Source: Allomyces macrogynus ATCC 38327 (taxonomy: Eukaryota; Blastocladiomycota; Blastocladiomycetes; Blastocladiales; Blastocladiaceae). From it: DNA of 14,359 bases. The notes beneath the pieces were generated by a model. It did not search any database. It saw only the letters and a list, made by a program, of their open reading frames with translations, and was not told where the DNA came from. This document shows, piece by piece, positions 8,413-14,359 of the stretch. The first letter of the stretch is position 1. Each line of letters opens with the position of its first letter. A program made the position numbers and the translations under genes. The DNA lies in assembly GCA_000151295.1 (NCBI GenBank), contig GG745335.1, forward strand, positions 814,230 through 828,588, written 5' to 3'.

Positions 8413-11400
8413 ATGGAGGTCGACGGCGACGAGTTCATCATCGCGCTCGGGTCGTTCCTGGCCAAGAACGCGCGCCGTTTCTCGGCGCCCGCCGGCAGCA
8501 GCCAGACGCCCTCGCTGCTCGCGCCGCGCGAGCCCTCGATTGTCTCCACTGCGACGGCGCGGTCCTCGGCTACGCACCGCGCCTCGTCGATCGCGCGCCG
8601 CGCACCCTCGGCCATTGCCTCGCTCTTCAGTTTTGCCTGGGCGCCTGGGCGCCGCGCACGTCGCGACTCGGGCACGACCACGCTCTCGCAGGCCCTGCCG
8701 CCCATGCCGCAAGTGCCCGCCGCCTTCCTGCCGCAGGGGCAGCAGCAGCAGGGTCAGCACCACGCGCCGGGCAGTGTCTCGACGACGGCGACGGGGCCCG
8801 TGCCCACCAAGTTCTCGCTCGACCTCGCGCACCTCGCCTTTCTCGAGGCACGGTTTCGCACATCGCCCGCCGTGCGCGCCTACATCGGCCTGCCGCCGTT
8901 ACCAGCGGGCACCGGCAGCCGATCCAGCACGCCGCCATCGCCCGCTGTCGGTGCCGCGTCGGCACCCGCGACGACCACCTCGTCATCATCATGGATGGGC
9001 GGGTGGATGGGCGGTCGCGACACGCGTCGCAATGGAAGCAATGCGGACGCCAAGTCGGCGTCCGCGGCTGCGACAGCGGCTGCGGCCGACCAACACCTTC
9101 TGCACATTTTCCAATTTCTCGAGAACCTGCGCACGTTGCGTGTCGCGCCGCTCGCGCAACGCAAGATCCGTGGGTGGAACATGCCCGCCGAAGGCACGCC
9201 GATCCGACCCAGCTGTCTCGTCAACACGACGCACCTCGAGCTCAAGGGAGTTCCGGTCACGGCGCTCGACTTGGCCGACTTGCACGCGCAAATCTCGGTC
9301 TTGGCCGTGCACGCCGCACTCGACGCGCTCGACCAGGCGCTCTACTGGCCGTCGTGGACGAGTTTGGCCACGCTCAATCTTGCCCATAACGCGCTCAAGG
9401 ACCTCGACGCGCAAGTGCTCGCCCGTGCACTCAACTTGACGCACTTGATTCTGCACCACAACTTGCTCGAGCGCGTGCCGCCCGTGCACGTCCTGCCGCA
9501 TCTCGCGCACCTCGATCTGAGCTATAACCAGATTGCCGTCGTGGCTGCTGCTGGCCAGCAAGAAGACGAGGATCACGGCGCGGCCAAGACCGAGACCGAC
9601 GCTGTTTCACGCGGACCACCAGCGGTGCTGCACGAAACGCTCCAGGAACTCAACTTAGCCCACAACGCGCTCGAAGCCGCGCAGGACGTGCAGGACCAGT
9701 TCCCGGCGCTCGTCAAGCTGAATATCGCCAACAATAACCTGGCTTCCATTCCACCCTTCCACCGACTTGCGCAGCTCGGCGACCTGCGCGTGCTTGGTAA
9801 CCCCTTTGCTGATTTACCCGAGTACCGTATCGCCGTATTCCGCCGCCTCGCGCGCGTCGATCTCGTCATGCTCGATGGATCCACCATCACGCCCGACGAG
9901 CGGCAAATACTCGGCGGTAACGTCGATGCGGCGGCCGTGGCCGTGGCCGTGGCCGCCATTTCCGTCGACCGAGACCTTGCCACGCCGAGCCCCAACCACC
10001 TCGACGACGACCAGCCGATTGCCGCGCTCCCGACGCGGCGGTCGAACGCGTCGACCTCGGCCGCAAGACGCCGGCACCGCCTCTCGTACCTCGGCGCGGT
10101 CCCGCTTAACCCAGAACCGCTCGTCATTCACCACCGTGCCTCGGAACCGGCCATGCTGCACCCGGCGTCGGCCGCGACTGTTTCCCCACGCCCGCCGTCG
10201 AGACCAGCTTCCACGATTTCCACGGCGTCGGAGCCGCCCGCGATCCCGCCACGGCCGCGCCGCACGAGCGACCTCGATCCGGTGCTAGCGGGCGAGAATT
10301 TCCGCCAGCGCGTCGAGAATCTCAAACGGCAGAACTCTGACTGGATGCGCGTGCTCGTCAAGGAAGAGTTGCGCGGGGATCGCCGGTCTGGGACTGGGAG
10401 TGGGAGCAGTTCGATTCCGGGATTACCGCCGGCTACCGCAACGCCTGATGGCAAGAAGACGCGGCACCGCAAGAACTCGAGTCTGGCCTCGTCTGTGACG
10501 GCCAGCGGCGTCACAGCGCCCGCGGCCGATGGCAGCAACGAGCCGGACGGTAGCGGTCGCCCGCCGCTGCCGCCGCGCGTGCCGCTCGCAAAGACGAGCA
10601 AGGAGACGACCGGCTCGTTCTACATCCCCTCGACGACCGACTTGTCCTCGGTCACGTCCAACGCGGCCAGCTCGATCCCAGACGCCTTGCATGCCGGCGG
10701 CGGCATCCCGTCGCCCGCACCACCCAATCCGCAACCCGCACCGTCCGGTACCTCCACGGCCACGCACCGGCCGGCCACGATCGCCTCGCACCCATCGAGC
10801 CACGGCGCGACTGGGAGCAACCCGACCGTGCCGTCCATGACGACCTACCCGGTGCGCCCGTTCCACGTCGAGCTTGCCACGCACACGAAACCCGTCCCCT
10901 GGTCGGCCGCGGTCAAGGGCACCTCCAAGCTGCACTTTGAGCGGCGCGTGCTTGCGCCGACCCTGCACGACTTACCGCACCTATCGGACCTGATCCGCGC
11001 CGAAGTGTGCACGGCGCGACCGACCGACCTCGATGCGGCTCTGCCGGCACCCGTCCGCGCGCAGCTCACGGTCAAGACGGCACGCACCGCGCCCGCGACG
11101 TACATGACCGTGCGGCTCCTGCGCGATCCGGCCGACGATGACGCGGATGCGTACCGCGGTGCGGCTGACGCTCTGCGCGCGGCACTCGCGCGACAAGTGC
11201 GGCTCAACTTGCACAACGCGCACTATGACACGGTCTGCGCCAAGGCCACGTGCCTGCTGTGCAAGGTGGCCGGGTACGTCCCGGACCCAGGCATGGTCGT
11301 CGCGCCCGAAAATGCCACCACCACATCGTCGTCGCCGCGCGTACCACCTATGCAGCCGGTGCCCATGGACGTTGGCACCCCTGACGACTCGGCGATTGAT

Positions 11401-11661
11401 ACCGCCTCGGCCGCGTCGTCGCGGTGGTCGGGCACGAGTTCCGCGTCGTCCCCTGGCCCGGCGGCCGGGTCGTGGATCGCGCGTGGTGCGGCGGGAGTCG
11501 CCACGCCGGATGTGGAAGTGTTTGATATGCGCCAGGGGCAGTTTTTCGCGGTCGCGGGCACCAAGCGGCAGCCGAAATGCGCCAAGTGCGGGATGATCGT
11601 GGCGGTTTCGTATGGGCCGTTGCCGCCAGCGCTTGCGCCCGCAGGTGGGAGCGCGGCGTGA
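8413..11661 (+). CDS. Leucine-rich repeat protein resembling STK11IP/LIP1
   Basis: A 1082-residue single-exon gene. The start is ATG 8413, in a strong GCCGCCATGG context. An N-terminal helix (DEFIIALGSFLAKN) is followed by Ser/Ala/Thr-rich linker. Residues about 230-270 contain FLENLRTL and KIRGWNMP. Residues about 271-495 hold the repeats, beginning HLELKGVPVTALDLADLHAQ and including LATLNLAHNALKDL, LAHLDLSYNQI, LQELNLAHNALE and LVKLNIANNNL, closed by LRVLGNPFADLPEYR and LDGSTITPDE. This order, in particular HLELKGVP followed by a QISVLAVHAALDAL segment, matches human STK11IP (LKB1-interacting protein 1), a lysosome-associated LRR protein. Residues about 500-810 are disordered (Ser, Pro, Ala, Thr), apart from a helix ENFRQRVENLKRQNSDWMRVL. 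A folded C-terminal region from about 815 contains two Cys pairs, CLLC near 946 and CAKC near 1056. Kinase or V-ATPase links are known only for the human protein; they are not shown here. Confidence 0.78.
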   Translation: MEVDGDEFIIALGSFLAKNARRFSAPAGSSQTPSLLAPREPSIVSTATARSSATHRASSIARRAPSAIASLFSFAWAPGRRARRDSGTTTLSQALPPMPQVPAAFLPQGQQQQGQHHAPGSVSTTATGPVPTKFSLDLAHLAFLEARFRTSPAVRAYIGLPPLPAGTGSRSSTPPSPAVGAASAPATTTSSSSWMGGWMGGRDTRRNGSNADAKSASAAATAAAADQHLLHIFQFLENLRTLRVAPLAQRKIRGWNMPAEGTPIRPSCLVNTTHLELKGVPVTALDLADLHAQISVLAVHAALDALDQALYWPSWTSLATLNLAHNALKDLDAQVLARALNLTHLILHHNLLERVPPVHVLPHLAHLDLSYNQIAVVAAAGQQEDEDHGAAKTETDAVSRGPPAVLHETLQELNLAHNALEAAQDVQDQFPALVKLNIANNNLASIPPFHRLAQLGDLRVLGNPFADLPEYRIAVFRRLARVDLVMLDGSTITPDERQILGGNVDAAAVAVAVAAISVDRDLATPSPNHLDDDQPIAALPTRRSNASTSAARRRHRLSYLGAVPLNPEPLVIHHRASEPAMLHPASAATVSPRPPSRPASTISTASEPPAIPPRPRRTSDLDPVLAGENFRQRVENLKRQNSDWMRVLVKEELRGDRRSGTGSGSSSIPGLPPATATPDGKKTRHRKNSSLASSVTASGVTAPAADGSNEPDGSGRPPLPPRVPLAKTSKETTGSFYIPSTTDLSSVTSNAASSIPDALHAGGGIPSPAPPNPQPAPSGTSTATHRPATIASHPSSHGATGSNPTVPSMTTYPVRPFHVELATHTKPVPWSAAVKGTSKLHFERRVLAPTLHDLPHLSDLIRAEVCTARPTDLDAALPAPVRAQLTVKTARTAPATYMTVRLLRDPADDDADAYRGAADALRAALARQVRLNLHNAHYDTVCAKATCLLCKVAGYVPDPGMVVAPENATTTSSSPRVPPMQPVPMDVGTPDDSAIDTASAASSRWSGTSSASSPGPAAGSWIARGAAGVATPDVEVFDMRQGQFFAVAGTKRQPKCAKCGMIVAVSYGPLPPALAPAGGSAA
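9933..9955 (+). repeat. GGCCGT hexamer tandem repeat inside LRR gene
   Basis: Nearly four copies of a GGCCGT unit encode an alternating Ala-Val run just after the last LRR cap. Being a multiple of three, length changes keep the reading frame, so copy number could vary between strains without breaking the protein. Confidence 0.6.
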
Positions 11662-12039
11662 GTTGAGTTCGGGGGAGGGGTTGGTTTGTGGTCGCGGTTG
11701 TTGGATTTTTTTTTGAACGAATACCAATTATTTGTTGGCGCGGCCGGATGTGGGCCGTACGCTGTTGCGCTGCTGGAACAATGGAGGGGTGCAAGTGTGG
11801 AACATGACCAACATGACAGGATAAACGACGACGTGCAGTTGAGCTGCAAGTCGTCAACGCTCTCTATAACCGTGTCTCTGATCCGTTCCCGCCCTCGCCG
11901 TGGCCGTGTCCGTGCTCGGGAGCTATCGGCACACCTCGTTGGCGCAATGCAAACAATGCAGTGCCAAAACCGGATTTCGTTGTTGCCAGGACCACCCAAA
12001 AAAAAAAAAAATCAATCGAGAGGGAATGCAAACGCGCAA
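11662..12039. other. Convergent intergenic region with poly-T and poly-A tracts
   Basis: This 378-base spacer separates the stops of the LRR gene (+) and NAA10 (-). A nine-T run (11706-11714) lies about 45 bases beyond the LRR stop, and a fourteen-A run (11998-12011) reads as poly-T about 30 bases beyond the NAA10 stop on its own strand. Both are in plausible 3' UTR positions. No coding sequence is supported. Confidence 0.5.
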
Positions 12040-12921
12040 TCAAACGACGACGGGCTTGAAGTTGGCGGGCCGTGCAGATGGGTCGAAGAAGAGCTTCATC
12101 GAGTAGGCATCCTCGCCGTCAGCGTAGTACTTCTTTTCGATTTCCATGATTCTGCCGGGTGGAGAGCAGCGTTCCGTGAGATCCAGCGGACGAGGAGCAC
12201 AACCAACGGGTGGAGAAGGCAGCAAAAAAAAAAACGCACTCGTAATGCAACGTGTCCTTGTAGAGGTGCAACGCGGCCTTGTTGGAGACGCGCACGTGCA
12301 GCGAAACGTACTTGGCCTGGAAGACTTCGTGCATGGCCCTCTCTGCGAACCGCACACGGTCAGTACCTGAGCCTCTTCCAAACGAACCGCATGTGTGCGC
12401 GCAAGAAACACATACGAGACTGCGCCATGAGCTTTTCGGCGAGCCCAAGTCGGCGGTACTTGCGCATGACCGAGACTGACGTGATGTGGCCGTGCAACGG
12501 CTCCTTTTCTTGCTCCTCCTCGCTGTTCGAGATTGCCAGTCGGTGAGCGATTGACCGCGTGCTAGCGGCACGAAACTCCTTGTGCGACCGTGGTCACAAA
12601 ACGGATGCGTACAGCTTGGCGAGGACGTAGCCGACAATGCGGCCCTTGTGGTCCTCGGCAACGTAGGTGAGTTGTGGCCAGGAGAGCGCGTGGTAGAGGT
12701 CTGGCAGTGGTTCAGGCCGTGTTCGGTGAGCGCATGACCTTGGGGGCGACGTGCCAGCAACGCGGCAGCAGCAGCAATCAAGAGCAAGAGCGGCGGTACA
12801 GACAGTACTTCATTTGGTAGTTTTCGGGCAGGTTGGTGAGGTTGCAGTGTTGAATGGACAGCAAGTCCTCGATCTGATCGAGCGTGATCCGTGCGACGGG
12901 GGTCGCGAGCACGGTCAGCAT
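12040..12921 (-). CDS. naa10: N-alpha-acetyltransferase NatA catalytic subunit (NAA10/ARD1)
   Basis: Five exons (12921-12804, 12700-12613, 12522-12416, 12342-12240, 12151-12040) join in phase to 175 residues. The product is the GNAT-family catalytic subunit that, with NAA15, transfers acetyl from acetyl-CoA to N-terminal residues of nascent proteins at the ribosome. Motifs in order: [16 protein letters not shown] (24-39, the peptide-binding loop with Glu33 and Tyr35), [17 protein letters not shown] (40-56), GHITSVSV (80-87), RRLGLA (92-97, the acetyl-CoA pyrophosphate loop), AKYVSLHVR (114-122), and [13 protein letters not shown] (145-157). Near identity to animal and plant NAA10 over these blocks makes the call secure. 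The first intron uses a GTCTGT donor, fixed by the KYYLYHALSW junction. The C-terminal tail after MKL is short and lacks the long acidic tail of animal forms. ATG 12921 is preferred, but in-frame ATGs upstream to 12966 leave the N-terminus uncertain. Confidence 0.93.
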
Positions 12922-13435
12922 CACATTCAGGAAATTGCCTTGAATCATTGTCTCGCTCGGCATCACGGTCCCAGCACATGTGCTGAGCGTGCAGCGTCAT
13001 GGTGGCCGATTTGGGGTGCTTTGCTGGGCCTCCAACCATTGCGCTGGCGAGTCGGGACGCTGGGTGGAGATTGGCGGCACCGTTGCATTGCGGATGTTCA
13101 TGGCGAGTTGGTTCGTGGTTCGCGGGCCGGATCAAGGTCGACAATGGTGGTGGGTGCGACAGGCGGGAGCGATCAGCGCAACGTCGCGCCCGGCGGGTCG
13201 CGGTGGAGAAGGACGCGTGGCTCGTGATGGCTGTGATGGGAAGAGATGACGGCCAGAAGGCGATCGACCGTGGTGCCAGTGTGTGGCCGCTGTCTCGCAG
13301 CTGCAAGCCTGCGCCCGAACGCGCTGCCGTTGGCACCGTCGACCTGTCGACCCGTCTCTCTGTTCCTTTCGGTCGCGCGACTCCCATCCCATCGAGCTTG
13401 GACCCGCCCCTTGCCCGCGCCACGCCACCACCACC
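12922..13435. promoter_or_regulatory. Divergent intergenic region, NAA10 / UBL gene
   Basis: These 514 bases lie between two head-to-head starts. No exon with family resemblance is seen on either strand, although an upstream NAA10 exon or longer N-terminus within 12922-12966 remains possible. From about 13340 the sequence is pyrimidine- and CCACC-rich, typical of a 5' leader, and ends in a good start context before ATG 13436. No TATA-like box is evident. Confidence 0.4.
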
Positions 13436-14359
13436 ATGAGCTCGACCCGCGCTGCCGGATCCCGCGCCCGCGACGACAACGACAATGACAGCCTGCCGCC
13501 GCTCGTCGGCGTGAGCGACAGCGATGCCAATGACGGCCATGCAAGCGACGCCGACAGTCTCCCGCCGCTCGTCGATGCCGACCACCGCGACGGGTCGGCC
13601 GGTTCCAACGAAGATTACGACGACGAGGACGGCGAGCCCGAGCTCGAGCCGTGGTGCACGTGCGGCGAGTGCTATGTCGGCGGCGAAGACCACGAGTACA
13701 CGGACGAGGAAGACGACGAGGAAGACGACGATGATTACACGGACGAAGACGACGAGGATGACGAGCACGACCACGATTGGCTCTGCGACCACCACTACGA
13801 GCAAGTCACGGGCCGTCAGCGCAACGGCAGCAGCAGCAACAGCAACGGCGCGAGCGCGTCGAGCTCGAACCGGCCATCGGCGTCGGGCTCGTCCGCGGGT
13901 GCCGGCTCCAGCTCCAGTACGCCGGCCCCGGCAACCAGCGACCCGTCCTTCCCCAGCAAGCCCATGAAGCTCGGCGTCAAGTTTTTACGGCCGCAAGGGT
14001 CCGAGGAAGTGTTTGATTTGACGCTGCCCGGCAATGTGACGATCATGGCGTTGCGCGCGGCCGTCGCGGAAAAGATCAAGATCGAACCGGCATTGGCGCG
14101 GCTGATTTTCCGCGGGCGCGTGCTGCAGGACGGTAAGGCCGCGCACGAGTACGGGCTCGAGGATAACATGACGCTGCACTTGGTCACCAAGCCGCCACCG
14201 GAGAGCGCAGCGTCGGGTAGCAGCAACGGCAATCCGCCGAATTCGCTCAACTCGAGGACGGCGTCGGCGACGGCGAATGGTGGCCGAGCCTCGTCGAGTA
14301 ACGGCGCGGGCAATGGTGCCAGCAACAGTCGCACCAACAACAGTACGTTGAACAGAGTC
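13436..14359 (+). CDS. Ubiquitin-like domain protein with acidic Cys/His N-terminus (partial)
   Basis: The frame opened by ATG 13436 (context CCACCACCATGA) stays open to the right edge, giving 308 residues without a stop or clear intron. Residues 1-50 contain two copies of SLPPLV followed by acidic residues (19-24 and 41-46). Residues 72-120 hold WCTCGEC (Cys74, 76, 79), a long Asp/Glu tract (about 84-114) and WLCDHH (Cys117, His119, His120). A Ser/Asn/Ala-rich linker follows. Residues 177-253 form a ubiquitin-like fold: [50 protein letters not shown] and [10 protein letters not shown]. The RLI..GRVLQD and HLV..PP pattern recalls the BAG6 UBL, but the N-terminal extension is unlike BAG6 or Dsk2. 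The rest is Ser/Asn/Gly-rich. A role in ubiquitin or proteasome handling is a family-based guess. The gene continues beyond the window. Confidence 0.75.
   Translation, partial: MSSTRAAGSRARDDNDNDSLPPLVGVSDSDANDGHASDADSLPPLVDADHRDGSAGSNEDYDDEDGEPELEPWCTCGECYVGGEDHEYTDEEDDEEDDDDYTDEDDEDDEHDHDWLCDHHYEQVTGRQRNGSSSNSNGASASSSNRPSASGSSAGAGSSSSTPAPATSDPSFPSKPMKLGVKFLRPQGSEEVFDLTLPGNVTIMALRAAVAEKIKIEPALARLIFRGRVLQDGKAAHEYGLEDNMTLHLVTKPPPESAASGSSNGNPPNSLNSRTASATANGGRASSSNGAGNGASNSRTNNSTLNRV

Noticed and set aside
8013..9389. A 458-residue plus-strand frame overlapping the start of the LRR gene
   Set aside because: Arg/His/Ala-rich shadow in the +1 frame; the overlapping frame has the LRR gene's start context and motifs.
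11998..12011. The fourteen-A run considered as the tail of a retroposed element
   Set aside because: No target-site duplication or retroelement-like sequence is attached. It is better explained as a U-rich 3' region of the NAA10 transcript.
12119..13804. A 561-residue open frame on the minus strand beginning with a Val/Ile-rich, membrane-like stretch
   Set aside because: It is antisense to the Asp/Glu codons of the UBL gene (GAC/GAG read backwards give Val and Leu) and then runs through NAA10 exons in the wrong frame. It resembles no family.
1..14359. Search for CRISPR arrays, insertion sequences, tRNA or rRNA genes, or a defence-type gene cluster
   Set aside because: No regularly spaced repeats, transposase motifs, or tRNA A/B boxes were seen by eye. 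The genes are unrelated eukaryotic housekeeping-type loci, so no novel multi-gene system is claimed.

Overview
The window is GC-rich eukaryotic nuclear DNA. Genes are dense, on both strands, and most are split by short GT-AG introns of about 47-103 bases. Many introns start GTACGT, GTACGC or GTATGT and carry a CTGAC/CTAAC-like branch site. Several families present (ICE2, DUF3605, a Gvp36/endophilin-type BAR protein, a Vcx1-type exchanger) point to a fungus. High GC, many introns and a homologue of STK11IP would suit an early-diverging lineage, perhaps a zoosporic fungus such as Blastocladiomycota, but this is a weak inference. No RNA gene, transposon, CRISPR array, virus or bacterial-type operon was seen.

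Layout, left to right: (1) the 3' part of a BAR-domain gene (+, ends 755); (2) a five-exon ICE2-like ER membrane protein (+, 1061-2494); (3) about 0.6 kb of convergent intergenic DNA; (4) a Vcx1/CAX-type Ca2+/H+ exchanger (-, 3121-about 4975) with at least eight exons, one only 21 bases long; (5) an intronless DUF3605 protein (+, 5227-6105); (6) an unrecognised three-exon helical-repeat protein (-, 6180-7248); (7) a two-exon DUF4442 hot-dog thioesterase-like protein (-, 7383-8009); (8) a 1082-residue single-exon LRR protein resembling STK11IP/LIP1 (+, 8413-11661); (9) a five-exon NatA catalytic subunit NAA10/ARD1 (-, 12040-12921); (10) the 5' part of a ubiquitin-like-domain protein with an acidic Cys/His-containing N-terminus (+, 13436 to the right edge; no stop in the window).

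The genes are an ordinary eukaryotic mixture: membrane shaping, ER and lipid homeostasis, vacuolar calcium, acyl-CoA chemistry, lysosome/vacuole-linked LRR signalling, N-terminal acetylation and ubiquitin-like chemistry. Three head-to-head pairs (exchanger/DUF3605, thioesterase/LRR, NAA10/UBL) share intergenic regions of 251, 403 and 514 bases. Adjacency alone does not show that they work together. The least explained loci are the helical-repeat orphan, the UBL protein and the C-terminal half of the STK11IP-like protein. Exon boundaries were worked out by hand from splice signals, reading phase and remembered family alignment; the exchanger N-terminus remains unresolved.
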